Source: Coenobita brevimanus (Eukaryota; Arthropoda; Malacostraca; Decapoda; Coenobitidae). Taken from it: a DNA stretch of 64,000 nucleotides. The notes below the pieces were generated by a model. That model searched no databases. It was not told the DNA's origin and worked only from the letters and a program-made list of their open reading frames with translations. The stretch's first letter is position 1; every line of letters starts with the position of its first letter. Location: assembly GCA_032717465.1 (NCBI GenBank), contig CM064658.1:9003740-9067739 (forward strand). Direction: 5' to 3'. A program made the translations under genes and the position numbers. Positions 43,666-55,649 of this stretch are shown piece by piece.

Positions 43666-44340
43666 AGCTTGTCCCAGCATGTTCTTGCAGCATCATTATT
43701 ATCGGCTGTGTTATTAAAACTGGCTGGGCGAAGGTTTACCCGGGCTATAAATTCCCTGACTTACGTTAATGGACTGACTGAGAAGGAAAGCACCCAAAAT
43801 GTTGTAGGGCTTATCATAAAGTCGGAAAGGAAGAGGAGGACAGAGGAAGGATTAATTGGTGATGGAGTGATTTTCAGTTGAAGAAACAAGTGTCGGGATA
43901 TAACTCAACATGCGAGAGCAGTATTTTGTGAGCAAGTGACAATTACAAACACATACAAGCGTGACTGAGAAGGAGAGCACCCAAACATTACCCTAGAATA
44001 AGACACGCAACCAATTGATTTACATTCAGGTCCCTAAAGTGTTTCCAGGTCCAGGTAACGAACTAGTCGTTAATGGAACACCTGTAGTTATTAAATGTGA
44101 TGAGACTGCATCCTACTTAACAACGTGTAACCAGCAACGATACAGAAAAGCCAGCCGTATCCTATCATCATTTATCAAGACACTGGGGCTCGTCCTTGGA
44201 GCTCTCAGTATTAATAAACGGGCTTGTATATAACTTTGGTTCAGTCAAAATCCCTAGCACGTCAGTAATATTTTGTATTTGTTTTTCTTTGTTGTGCATG
44301 TGTTTTTTCGTGCCTTTTCTTTCATTGTTTACTTCTGATC
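43666..44340. other. No gene seen
   Basis: A GACTGAGAAGGARAGCACCC block occurs twice (about 43776 and 43964). Nothing else is recognised. Confidence 0.45.
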
Positions 44341-44600
44341 ATTATTTAAGGGTATGTGGAGAGGATGGAGGGTGAAAGACTGACGAAGAGAGTGTATGTG
44401 AATGAGGTGGAGGAGGGAGAGGGAGGGGGAGGCCGAGGATGAGATGTAGGGATGGGGTGGAGAGGTAGAGGGGTGTGAGTTGGGAGCACGGCAGTGAAAT
44501 GGTGGGGGATACGGCGACGTGGAGGCGATTTGCTTGTGGCCACTCCGAACGGGATTGAGGCGTCTGGCAATAGATAGATAGAATAGATAGATAAGTCTCT
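44341..44600 (+). mobile_element. 5'-truncated RTE (RTE-b family) 3' end
   Basis: Starts at the GTGGAGAGGATGGAGGGTGA position of the RTE at 59338 and continues past that copy's end into GTGGCCACTCCGAACGGGA, GGCGTCTGGCAATAGATAG and an (ATAG)n tail. It therefore shows the family's normal 3' end, which the 56380-59470 copy lacks. Confidence 0.85.
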
Positions 44601-44814
44601 TCCCACCAACAACACTGCCCTGTGGTCTATTTCTACACCTTCTTCTACAGTTATCAGTATTTCTCATTTGCCACTTATATATTTTTCTTTCATTATTATT
44701 ATTATTATTTATTTATTTATTCTACCCGTATCAGTATTATAATTCTAACTTTTACATCCATATATGTGGCATTATGGCAGGTGGATTGTCTCGCTCTCCG
44801 CGTGTGTGTGAGTC

Positions 44815-45065
44815 AACACTATGGCTCAAACTGTTTGGATCTGATTTAGACCAAACTTGGCGGATGGGCCGAGAGTCAGCCGAGGGACTGACCTGCTGTT
44901 CTTGAGAATAATAGGCCAAAGGTCAAGAACGCAGAACAAGGTCAAGTCGAACACTTTGATTTGATTTAGACTAAATCTGGTGGAACTGTTGTAGGTCAGG
45001 CAATGAATGGTGAATGGTCAAGGTCAAAGGGCAAGGGCAAGGTTTCAACCCCTAGACCAATTATA
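44815..45065 (+). repeat. GGTCA-rich repeat RG, copy 5
   Basis: Two modules (TAGACCAAACTTGGCGGA and TAGACTAAATCTGGTGGA) with AAAGGTCAAG at about 44902 and an exact TCAAGGTCA at 45018-45026. Confidence 0.8.
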
Positions 45066-45189
45066 CTCGTACATTCTCTGAAGGCTCTTTCCCGATAGTC
45101 ATTTATCCTTTCTTCCCGAGGACGAATTTTCTTATTTGATACTTCCCTTTGCAAGAAGTTTTGTTTAAATGTGGATGGATCTGTAGTAG

Positions 45190-45860
45190 TGGAGGAGTTG
45201 ATTAATGTTATAGCCAAACCCCCTGTTCCAAAGGTTTCCCCTCGTGTGCATAATATCCTCTGAAGATAGAAAAAGACAGGCTTTCAAAGGCGTCACTGGA
45301 TCGAATGTTGTAATCTTGCTGCTGCCACACGAATTTATTAAGATCAGAACACCCTGTGGAAGTTAATGGAATGTACTTACAAGTGACTCCTTCAACTGGA
45401 AAAGTCTCTGTTATGCCTAGAAAGATGATTTGGAGATTGCTGAATAAGTTTAAAATGTGCTTTAGTATTGGACACGTTACTTCTTTCAGTTTGATGATTG
45501 TTTTTGCTTTGTTTTATCCAGGTCACCACCAGACTAGTTAACTAAGCTTAATGAAGATCTTTTATAAGGACGGAGCTAATGAAAACAATATCTGACCTCC
45601 CCAGTGCGTAAAAATCTCCCCTGAACTGAACACAAATTTCTGGCGACGACATGGCCACTGTATATACGTGTGTTCTTACTTAAAGGGCTACTGAAGTTTG
45701 TGGTAAGAAGACATGAAGAAGACTTAGATAAATGCCTATTAACTATACAAGGGTCATTAAGACAGATGGTTAGTTATTATTAAGCAATAAACAATATTCC
45801 CCCATTATCGATTTTATAATCAGGTCTCCAACTGTAATGCCTGGTGAACAGTGACAAGGG
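45190..45860 (+). repeat. Dispersed repeat family RB, copy 3
   Basis: Shares CACCACCAGACTAGTT, TTAATGAAGATCTTTTATA, CTCCCCTGAACTGAA and CTCCAACTGTAATGCCTGGT with 41270-41984. Confidence 0.6.
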
Positions 45861-45869
45861 GGAGGGGGT

Positions 45870-45975
45870 ACAACGTTGCTCAAGTCTGTCCAGTCCAAGA
45901 ATCAAACTCTGGTTCTTTCGGTTCCTAGGTGGGCGTGCTAACCAATGGACCACCGGCTTCCCCCAAAATGACGAT
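45870..45975 (-). mobile_element. tRNA-like SINE head
   Basis: The minus strand has box A TGGTCCATTGG (45952-45942) and box B GAGTTTGATTC (45909-45899), spaced as in tRNAs. No functional tRNA fold is apparent. Confidence 0.6.
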
Positions 45976-46324
45976 CTAGATATACAAACTTACTGTCGGT
46001 TCTCTCCTGTGACTCGGCTTTTGAACTGTAAGAAGGACAAAAGGCATGGGAAGCGTCTGCAGTTTGCCCTCCTTGTTCTTCTTTCTTGACCAACTAAACA
46101 AGTAAGTCAGTAAATAATTATATAAATACATAAATGGCTCTGAGAATTTTCCGTAACTAATATTTGTTTATGGAAGAAGAAATAGGGAGATGGGACAATT
46201 CTACAGCCTCCTTGTCACTGTGCAAAACGAATCATTGTTACGAGCAGCTGTAGTTCGTAATTTTGTGTGTGGATTTTTGACACGTCCTTGCTCGCTTGCC
46301 CTGACGCTACACAACCCCGATATC

Positions 46325-46480
46325 GATAACTGGTGGTGCATTGGTTTCTCCGTCGCACAACTGGAGGATCCAAGGTTCGGTTGGTGGACCGGTCAGACAC
46401 CTGGACAAAGCTTGTTTCCCCCATGTCGCTGTTCACCAAGGAGTAGAATTCAGGACAAAGATTTATTCCTTTCACAACGG
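46325..46480 (+). mobile_element. tRNA-like SINE head
   Basis: Box A-like TGGTGCATTGG (46334-46344) and box B-like GGTTCGGTTGG (46374-46384). The family differs from the SINEs at 27887 and 35172. The 3' limit is unclear. Confidence 0.5.
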
Positions 46481-46559
46481 TGACGCCCTTTTTTGCTTTA
46501 TTATTGCTTCCATCAGACGATTTCGCTCAGCTTAGAAGATATTATTCGACAAGGAGGTG

Positions 46560-46710
46560 CCAGTGTGTCCAGGCATCTCGAAATTGTACGGATCTGGAAT
46601 TTGGCTCCCTGTTATCTTGTGTTTTTTTTTTTTTTTCTTGGCGGGAACAGTTTGCTGGCTCCTGGCCTTTGGTTCCTTCTTCCTTGCATTTAAAAAAAAA
46701 AAAAAAAAGA
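46560..46710 (+). mobile_element. Solo 3' end of jockey-like LINE
   Basis: Matches 43200-43336 (GTCCAGGCATCTCGAAATTG, a T-run, CTCCTGGCCTTTGGTTCCTT) and ends in A17 at about 46690-46708. Confidence 0.85.
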
Positions 46711-46719
46711 GATAGAGCC

Positions 46720-47109
46720 TTCATTATCCCCACCACTGATAAAAGTCTGTCTTAAGTGAGTAAAAAATCGTCTAGAGGTAAGATGAAGGATCTACGAAAG
46801 TCAAAATCATACTGCATGGGTTAAGGCAACTGCTGTGTATCGTGTTCTTCAGGAAGATTTGGAATTATCAATACCTGAATGTCTGCATTACCGATCCTCG
46901 TGTAGTCACCAGCCATTAATTCAAGCCTTATCATCGGATTTTGAACTGTTGCTTTGACTGGCCAATATACATCATGATACAGAGACTACAAGGGTATTAA
47001 TAAACAACCCACAACTGGATCATCCTTCATGTCAATCCAATACTGTATTACGTATTGTTATTAATATTACAAACGTGAGGGATGAAAGGACGGCAGGGTA
47101 GTTTTATGT

Positions 47110-47110
<1 letters not shown>
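46720..47110. other. No gene seen
   Basis: Nothing recognised before the GT tract. Confidence 0.45.

Positions 47111-47177
<67 letters not shown>
47111..47177. repeat. (GT)n microsatellite
   Basis: About 33 GT units. Confidence 0.97.
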
Positions 47178-47180
<3 letters not shown>

Positions 47181-47189
47181 GACCAAATT

Positions 47190-47440
47190 TTAACTGGCCT
47201 TGGTGGGATGGTAAATGGTTAGTCAAGAGGTTAACCCATTGTTGTTGAGGACAATATGTCGAAGGTGAAGGTCACATGCAAGATCAGTATAAACAGTTTT
47301 GCTCCGTTTAGACCAAACTTGGTGGACGAGTTTAGGGAAGGGTAAGGATAAAGAGCTTAGATTTTGAAAACAAAAAGTCAAAGGTGAAGGCCAGAGGGAA
47401 AGGTTAAAGTTTAGCCCATATGTTTCAGTGTTTCAGTTCA
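47190..47440 (+). repeat. GGTCA-rich repeat RG, copy 6
   Basis: Contains TAGACCAAACTTGGTGGACG, GTCGAAGGTGAAGGTCACAT, CAAAAAGTCAAAGGTGAAGG and GTTTAGCCCATA. As with copies 1 and 3, a GT microsatellite adjoins it. Confidence 0.75.
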
Positions 47441-47449
47441 TTTATGAAG

Positions 47450-48725
47450 GCTTTACCATGCATGCGTGCTTCGGCCTTGGTTGCCTAATGGCTGCTCTCC
47501 ACGCTGCCCAGTCTCTAGCGACCCTCTGTTCAGTCCCTTATCCACTTGGTCACACCCTGTGACTTCGTCCTAGGTCTTTTTCGGTCTGCCTCTAGCATCC
47601 CTACCCACAACGTTCACACCTCTTACCCTCCACACCCAGGTGTCATCCTCCATCCTCTTTCTATGCCCAAATAATCTCAGTCTGCCCCTTCTTTCATTGC
47701 AGCACTAATGCTCGTACACTGAAGTCCCATCCATCCTCTTGACTCTTCATTGACGATCCTTAACCTCCAGGCCTGTCATTTAAGGACACTACACATCCAG
47801 CTAAGCATTATCATCTCTACGGTCAAGCCTACGAATACCCTCTTTGTTACTATCCAGGCCTCACTTCCCTACAGCATTACATTACGAAAACATGTTGCAT
47901 GTAAGTACCCCTTAGCACGAAGGGAAAGCCCTCTCAATGTCACGAGAGGCAGTAGTTTCTTAACTACTGCCAACCACTCCTTACTCAAGCCACAGAGCTT
48001 GTTCCAGCCCTACCTCCAGGACATACATTATGTCCTCCAAATATCAAAATTTCTCCACACTCTCAGGAGACTCTCCTGCGACGTCAAACCTTTTCCGCCT
48101 CTCTGTCTCATCTTGCTCTCCCCGACACACCACACACACGAAATTAGCATTATTTTCGCAGCTTACCTTATGCACCCACTCTTCACAAACACTGCACAAG
48201 GATGGAGTTACTTCTCACACCCTTGTGGCAGACTACACATGGCCACACTCCCTCTTCTTTAATGGTAACGTCATCAGGCCTAGTTATCATCACTTTTGTT
48301 TTATCCGCGTTTACTCTCAAACCATTTTACTCCACTCCAACTCCTCACGGCCTAGATCTTTCCCCCGCCACTCCAAGTCATCAGCATACAACTCCCATGT
48401 AAGTCCAGTTCTAAAGTCATGTGCTAGAGCTTCAAGCACCATGATAAAAATTAAAGAGCTTAAAACTGACAACTGATGCATGCCAACATATACAGAACAC
48501 TCACCACTCAAACCTCCGTTCACTCTACCTGGGTGCGAGCACCCTGGCCTATCGCCGGAACCACTCTAACCATCCACTCATCTAGCCCATTTCCCACGTT
48601 ACCACCTCCTTAAGAACTCTCTCAAATGCCTTTACCTAATCAGCACAAGCAAGTACAGCTGCACTTTCCTTCCTATACTCGTATATCCTGAAGCTGTCAG
48701 ACATTGAATACTGGGTCAGTGGTTC
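47450..48725 (-). mobile_element. Decayed RTE-like LINE, inverted
   Basis: Same family as 23590-24870 on the other strand. The open piece 48317-48523 reads MNGGLSGECSVYVGMHQ (motif B region), MVLEALAHDFRTGLTWE and LYADDLE (catalytic box present). The 3' part matches the GRPKK(T/S)W block. Many stops and shifts; dead. Confidence 0.8.
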
Positions 48726-48769
48726 CTCTGTCTGGGATAAACCCAAACTGCATGTCATCATAAGTTGAC

Positions 48770-49145
48770 AAGAAAGTTTGGGCTAAATAGGGTGAGAACT
48801 CATAAGTTGACCTTGTCCTGTTACCTCGACCTTTGACCTATTGTTCTGAAACACAATGCGGTTACTCCCCGGCCAACCCTCAACCATTGCACCAAGTTTG
48901 CTTAAAATAGGACTAAAAATTTTGGTTAAAACTGCTTAAGCTGATTTTGCTGAGTCAAAACTTGACCTAGCCACGTGACCCTCACTTTCGAGCTATTGCT
49001 CTGAAAACAGTAAGGTTCCTCATGGGCTGTCCCTCAACTGTTACACCACGTTTGGTTAAAATTCACTAAACTGTTAAAATAATTTCCTTAAGACAGACAG
49101 ACAGGCAGAAAGACCGACAAACACGCCGATCAAAACATACCACAC
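48770..49145 (-). repeat. GGTCA-rich repeat RG, copy 7 (inverted)
   Basis: The plus strand shows TGACCTTGTCCTG, CGACCTTTGACCTATTGTTC, CACCAAGTTTG and CACGTGACCCTCA, complements of the RG modules. Confidence 0.75.
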
Positions 49146-49576
49146 GCTGTCGCTTGACAAGTCGTTGTTGTAATAATGACGCCCTTGAGCTGAAGGCGTT
49201 AGTATGCAAGAATATCACTGCCACCTCCTCTGCCCTTACATAACGTGACGAAACAGTGGCATGGAGGTAAAAACAAGTGTCAATGAAGTACGGCCAGAGT
49301 TTTTATTTTCTGTTTTTCTATGCGTTCATCTCTTGGTTTGGGCTTAATAGTTTGTTTCCTTAGGTCTAGCAGTCTTCCTATATCACACATACCTTCACAT
49401 ATCACCACTTCTGCATTAATACCCCGTGTCCACTTTAAATACATGCTGGGGCTCACTAAATACATGCTACGGTTCACTCACTACAGGTGCCTTATATTAC
49501 CAGGAGTGTTTACATATCATGTCAGTGAGTCTTGTGCTGGATAAGTACAGTCTGTTATGGCCATATTTAATTCACC

Positions 49577-49655
49577 AAAAATGTTCTCCGGGCAGCCGAG
49601 GATCGAACTTACGCCAGACGACCTCTAACCACTGGACCACTACCGCTCTTCACTC
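49577..49655 (-). mobile_element. tRNA-like SINE head or tRNA pseudogene
   Basis: The minus strand has box A TGGTCCAGTGG (49639-49629) and a perfect box B GTTCGATCC (49608-49600). The flanks do not close a good acceptor stem, so it is unlikely to be a working tRNA. Confidence 0.6.
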
Positions 49656-49750
49656 TTCGATCAGGTCTTTGCTTACACGCAGTACACAAGTATCCTCTTT
49701 CCTATCATGATTTAATACTTCCAGCACAATAAAATATCTTTGGTTTCATA

Positions 49751-50040
<290 letters not shown>

Positions 50041-50133
50041 CCTGTGGCGGGGGGGACACAATCTGGCCGCACTATGGGGTGGTACTACTATTCTGCGACC
50101 AGGTTGTGTTAGGAAGAATACTGCCACCGTATT

Positions 50134-50165
50134 CCCTGCGTTTCGTAAAAGGCGACTACAAGGGA
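50134..50165 (+). other. Conserved leader motif of RTE-a
   Basis: CGTAAAAGGCGACTA at 50144-50158 is identical to 56449-56463 in the RTE-b leader, and both are preceded by AGAATACT and a CCCTGC word. Elsewhere the two leaders differ strongly. Confidence 0.75.
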
Positions 50166-50275
50166 CGGGGTGAGGGGACTAGGGACCCCCTCCTCTGTTT
50201 TTAGTTCCTAAAAAGAGACAGGCCAGAGAAAGGGATGGGGGATGGAGTTATCCCTGCACCCTGAAGATTGAGTCT

Positions 50276-53203
50276 ATGAATATGCGTGGATGCAGTACGA
50301 TTGAGACTAAGAGGGAGGAGATTGGGAGAATGTTTGTGAGAAGAAAGTTGGATGTGTTAGCTTTGAGTGAAACGAAGATGAAATGGAAGGGTGAGTCTAT
50401 GTTTGGAAGTGTGAATGGAAGATTGTCAGGTGTTGATAGAGGAAGGGCAAGAGAAGGTGTGGCCTTGTTAGTGAGTCCGGAAGTACAGCAGTTTGTGATT
50501 GAATGGAAGGTGGTGTCATCGAGACTGATGCGGGTGAAAGCGAAATTTGAACCTGAGTTGTGGGTGTTTGTGAGTGCATATGGGCCTGGTAGTGAAAGGG
50601 ATGAAGAAGAGAGGGAGTCTTTCTAGAATGATGTTGATGAGTGTCTGCAGAGTTTTGGAGCGAATGTGAATGTGGTAATGATGGGAGATCTGAATGCTAG
50701 GGTGGGAAATGTAGCAGTTGAAGGTGTAGTTGGTATGCACGGTGTGCCTGGAAGAAATGAAAACAGGGAACGAATGATAGGGATGTGTGTTGAGCGAGAG
50801 ATGGTGATTGGAAATACGCTGTTTGAGAAGAAAGATATTTATAAGTATACATGGGTGAGACAGGAGGGTGGAAGGGTTGTTGATAGAGCTTTGATGGACT
50901 ATGTGGTTGTGTCTAGGAATGTAATAGGAAGATTGTTGGATATGAGAGTTCTGAGAGGGGAGGGTGGAAGTATGTCTGACCACTACCTGGTGGAGGGAAA
51001 GTTAAGAGTAGGTAAGAGATGGGTGAGAGCTAGGAGGGTTAGGTGTGGCAGGGAGGTTTTGAAAGTGAGTGAGTTGGATAAAAGAGAGAAAAAGATAGAG
51101 TATCAGGAGAAATTGAAAGATGAGTGGAACGCAGTGAAAGATCAGGAAAATGGCAGTGTGGAGGAGGAATGGCAGATGTTTAAGAGTGCTGTGGTGGGGC
51201 ATGCAGAAGAGGTGTGTGGTGCGAGACGTGTGGGTGGTGGTGTAAGAAAAGGCAGTGAATGGTGATGCGAGGAAGTAAGTATGGCTGTGGCTGAGGAGAG
51301 ACGTGCATATGAAGTGTGGCTGCAGAGGAAGGATGAGATGTCATATGAAAGGTATAAGGAAAAGAGAACTAGGGTGAGAAGGGCTGTGCCTGATGCTAAA
51401 GTGGCAGCAGATGAGAGATGGGGTAGGCGGCTGACAGAGAATTTTCAACAGAATAAGAAAATGTTTTGGAAGTAGATGAAAAGGGTGTAAAAGGGAGAGT
51501 CTGGGAAGGAAGAACGAGTAAAAGCAGAGGATGGAAGGATGTTAATTGAGATGGATGCAGTAAGGAAGAGATGGGCAGAGTATTTTGAAAGATTGTTAAA
51601 TGTAGAGGAGGAAAGGGTGGCTGAGATTGTGGCAGATGGATGGGTGCAAGGAATAAATGTGTTGGGAGAGTTGAATGATTCTTTGATCACGAAGGAGGAA
51701 GTGGAGAAGGCAGTAAAGGAGATGAAAACAGGGAAAGCTGCAGGTATGGATGGGTGTGCTGTGGAATGCCTGAAGGGTGGTGGAGTGACTATTGTTGACT
51801 GGTTAGTACGATTGTTGAATGTGTGGTTTGTGAAAGGTATGGTGCCAGTTGACTGGGCAAGTGCTTGTGTGGTCCCGTAGTATAAAGGCAGGGGCAATAA
51901 GTATGAATGCACTAGCTTTAGGGGTATAAGTCTGTTGAGTGTTGTAGGTAAGGTTTATGGTAGAGTGTTAATTATGAGAGTTAGAGAGGGTACAGAGGGA
52001 GTGATTGGTGATGAGCAGTGTGGCTTTAGGAAAGGGAGGGGATGCGTGGATCAGGTGTTTACTGTGAGACAAGTGTGTGAAAAGTATTTAGCAAAAGGCA
52101 AGGATGTGTTTTGGGCATTCATGGATTTAGAGAAAGCGTATGATAGAATTGATAGGGAGGCTTTGTGGACTGTTTTAAGATTGTATGGACTTGATGGTAG
52201 GTTACTAAAAGGGGTGAAAAGTTTTTATGTAAATAGTAGAGCGTGTGTAAGAGTGGGAAATGCTGTGAGTGATTGGTTTCCTGTGAGAGTGGGGCTGCGA
52301 CAGGGATGTGTGATGTCGCCTTGGTTGTTTAATATTTACATGGATGGTGTTGTAAGGGAGGTGAATGCAAGAGTTTTAGGTGGAGGTCTGAGTCTGGTGA
52401 ATGTTGATGGTGGAGAGTGGAATCTGAAGCAGCTGCTGTTTGCAGATGATATTGCACTGGTGGCTGATTCAGAGGAGAGATTGAGACAGTTGGTAGAGGA
52501 GTTTGGAAGGGTGTGTGAAAGGAGGAAATTGAAAGTTGAGAATAAGAGTAAAATGATGAAGTGTACAAGGTTGGTAGATGGTGGCGAGATGAATATAGTT
52601 TTGAATGGTGAGCTGCTTGAGGAGGTAGAGTGTTTTAAATATCTAGGGTCACATGTTGCTGTGGATGGAAGAATAGATGCAGAAGTGAAGTTTAGAATAA
52701 ATGAAGTAGGAAAGGTGCTGCGAGGAATGAAAAAAGTGTTTAGATGTCGTTCGCTTAGAATGGATGTAAAGAGAAGGCTGTATGAGGGTGTTGTGGTACC
52801 GACTGCATTATATGGGGCTGAAACTTGGAATACGGGTGTAGCAGAGAGGAAAAGTTTGAATGTAATGGAGATGAGGTGTCTGAGGAGAATCTGTGGAGTG
52901 ACTCGTATGGATCGAGTGCGAAATGATGAAGTGTGAAGAAGAACTGGAGTTGTTCGGAAGATGGCTGGTACAGTTGAGCAGAGGGTGTTGCGATGGTTTG
53001 GGCATATGGAGAGAATGGATAATGAGCAATTGGTGAAAAAGATAACTAGATCTGATGTGAGAGGTGTAAGGCTGAGAGGAAGACCACGAATAGGATGGAT
53101 GGACAGTGTGAAAAGAGCGCTGGGTGCGAGAGGGATGTCTGTTGAACAAGGAAGAGTGGCTGTGCATGACAGAAATAAATGGAGAGAAATTGTGAATGAA
53201 TAA
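50276..53203 (+). pseudogene. RTE-a endonuclease/reverse transcriptase
   Basis: All open pieces (50276, 50666, 51281, 51539, 51935, 52961 onward) share a single reading frame, so about 976 codons are interrupted only by stop codons, at about 50624, 51263, 51472, 51490, 51880 and 52936. The endonuclease part has ALSETKMKWKGE, MMGDLNARVG and LMDYVVVS; SDHYLVEGKL marks its end. RT motifs are KTGKAAGMDGC, FRGISLLSVVGKVYGR, DEQCGFRKGRGC, FMDLEKAYDRID (motif A), GLRQGCVMSPWLFN (motif B) and FADDIALVADS (motif C). The C-terminal domain has FKYLGSHVAVDG, TALYGAETWN and RWFGHMERMD. Catalytic residues are intact; the gene is silenced by nonsense changes only. Confidence 0.92.
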
Positions 53204-53509
53204 GTGATGACGCAGCCCTGAGGGGATATTCTCCCGCATTTGGTCTGATCAGCTAGTCAGGTCAGGTGCAGGTAAGGGGATGGGTCTGTTATGATGTGGC
53301 AGGGGTAAACCTGCTCTTCTGTCGGGCCCTGCTGGGGCTAAGATGCGAATGAATGTGTTTGAATGGATGAGTAAATGGGGGGGGGTGTCGTCCTGTCTCG
53401 GCTACCTCCCTATCCTTGGGGGAAGCAGCCTAGGTATATAGATAGAATATATATATGGAGGGAGGGATGCTGTTGGAAAAAGGGTAGTGGTGCTAGCTGA
53501 GAAAAAATT

Positions 53510-54010
53510 GCCTATGGTCCCTTGACCCATTCAGTCCCATGATGTATTTTTTGTTGCAATCAGTTCACCACCAGACAGTTTTGTTTAATTAAAAAAGGAA
53601 CGCTAGCACTGCACAAGTTAATGAAAGTTGTATCCGACTCCACCATTGGGAAGAGTCATCCCCAAGCTTATTAAAATCGTCTGAAGATTGCAAGAATATA
53701 ATCGAAGGAGACGTGATCATACTGAAATGATTATCCCTGATATCCTGTGACGTAATTTACAATGTATTCTTACAATCTCCAGACAATACTGCATAGAATG
53801 GCAGACTTTTTCCACCGCTGGCGCTGGATATAGCCTTCATTAACCCTTTCACTACCACAGTTGTGTCCTAAACTGAATACAACCATCTGGTGGAAACTGT
53901 GGAAACAAGAGGTAAAAGTAATGTCTGTAGGAATTAATGAAGGTTAAATTGAGCCCTTCCATCAACAAATGTCTCCTAGGATTAATAAAATAGCATAGAA
54001 AAGGCAAGAC
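53510..54010. repeat. Dispersed repeat family RB, copy 4
   Basis: Contains TTCACCACCAGACAGTT, AAAATCGTCTGAAGATTG, CCTAAACTGAATACAACC and CATCTGGTGG words shared with the other RB copies. Order is partly rearranged. Confidence 0.45.
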
Positions 54011-54959
54011 TATAAACTTATAAAGCAACGAGATGTCATTACTCTCATAGGGCCAAACCGGATGTGTTAATGATTCTAAACCACTCGGCGCCGTCGTGTC
54101 GTTACCAATCGATATCATTCAGAGTCGGGAGTTTCAGGGAGTGGGTGACGATAGAACAGATTAAGATAGACTGATAAAGGCGGTGCTGATAACTGGGCAA
54201 TATACTCGTATACTACTACTTCCTTTCAGTATTGTTTGGTTCACCAGTGTGTTAGGACTGAGTTAGTGGTGCAAGAACGACGACGTCTTTCGTTTTAGAG
54301 TACGTATTATTGTTACTACTACTACTACTACTACTACTTCGATTATGTATTGTTTATTCTTGCTACCACAAAACAATTTATTTTCAAGCTTGGGTAGATG
54401 CCACTTCATTTTTTTTAAAACACTGTGGCTCACTCGGTACTCTCAGCTGAAGTGAATCGTGTGCCGTTAGCTGGATCAGAATACTTGGGTTGCACCGACC
54501 ATGGCAGGGATGAGGCTATTATCTAACCCTTCCATTTCGATAAGTCTCACCTTAACTGAATGTTACTGTTAGGAGTTAGTGGGAATAAACTAAGATTATA
54601 CGTCATCGCTGTAAGGGATTCAAATTTAATGCTGGTGAGATATAATTACCACTGTGAAATACCAGCGCTAATGAAATGTCAGTGTAACATGATGCGATGC
54701 TTCTGCATAGCTATGTGTCATGTGCTAACTTTCCCAAGCACTGTAGTTTCATGAAAAAAAAAAAAAAAAATCTTTTTCCTTAAAACATCCACCAATGTCA
54801 TAAGTCGAGTAAGTATTTACATTACGTGCAGTAGTGTAATTGATTATAAGATGCACGAAACAATAACCAGAGAAAAGGATAGCGCATTATTACTCAGAAA
54901 TATTGTCTCTGTGGCCTTCATGCTAAGTATCATTGCATACACTTTTTTTTCTTTTTCAG
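54011..54959. other. Upstream region of the membrane-protein gene
   Basis: No coding exon is seen. An (ACT)n tract lies at 54317-54340 and an A17 run at about 54754-54770. A 5' untranslated exon is expected here because the first coding exon begins at a splice acceptor. Confidence 0.45.
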
Positions 54960-55055
54960 CAACAACAATGGCTGCCTTGAGGATGAATACGTGGACACAC
55001 AAGCAACCATGTCTTATCGCGTCAATTCTGCTGAGCTTGGTGGCGGCAGCACAGT
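54960..55055 (+). CDS. Signal-peptide exon of a secreted or membrane protein
   Basis: A pyrimidine tract ending TTTTTCAG precedes the exon, and CAGT|GTAAGT is a consensus donor. The ATG at 54968 has the context CAACAATGG. It encodes 29 residues: a short basic N-terminal part (MAALRMNTWTHKQ), a hydrophobic core (CLIASILLSLVAAA) and a small-residue region suited to signal peptidase, ending in phase 1. It is on the same strand as, and 7.7 kb upstream of, a transmembrane exon that also requires phase 1 input, so both may belong to one gene; intermediate exons are needed and the link is inference. Confidence 0.65.
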
Positions 55056-55640
55056 GTAAGTCACAGGAACGCAAGCCAGAATAAGGATGTATGCTTTGTC
55101 TACTATCGAGCTAAAACTGTCCCCTCTCCGTCTTGGATGCTGAGCTGTAACAAGCTTAACATTGGAACGCAGTATGGTGGTAGTTACGAAAAAAGTGTGA
55201 CGGAAACGCTGCATTGCCAAAATATTATCTTATTCTCCCTTGAATTACAGAAATAAGCTGCAAGAGGAAGAAAATCTCAACTTATTAATGGTATACGAAC
55301 TACGCGTATAGCTGTTGTTGACGATGATAATTATGGTCGTTTGTACAACTGAACGCGAACCTGATGAAATACTGAAATCCTGTCACTTCACCCTGGCGTT
55401 CCAAGTTATCTTTTGAGGGTCATGGTGAACGTATGCCTGTGTTGTGAGTGATGTGCTTAACCTCTTGATTCAGATGATGCTACACAAACGAACTCAGGAA
55501 GGATAACTATTTCTTATGGAGTTAGTTTAGTAATACTCTAACCTCTCTTACTGGAAAGAGTATCATAGCTGAGTAAAAAGTCTGTAAACAGCAAAAATAT
55601 AAATATAAATACATCATCAGATAGAAGGGTTGAAGTGAGC
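55056..55640. other. Intron, nothing recognised
   Basis: No repeat or exon is supported. The start is the GTAAGT donor of the preceding exon. Confidence 0.5.
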
Positions 55641-55649
55641 ATGTTAAGT

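Noticed and set aside
49577..49655. Functional tRNA gene on the minus strand
   Set aside because: Internal promoter boxes are good, but no convincing acceptor or anticodon stem could be drawn.
50516..53239. Minus-strand Ser/His-rich open frames over RTE-a
   Set aside because: Antisense shadows of the RTE-a ORF.
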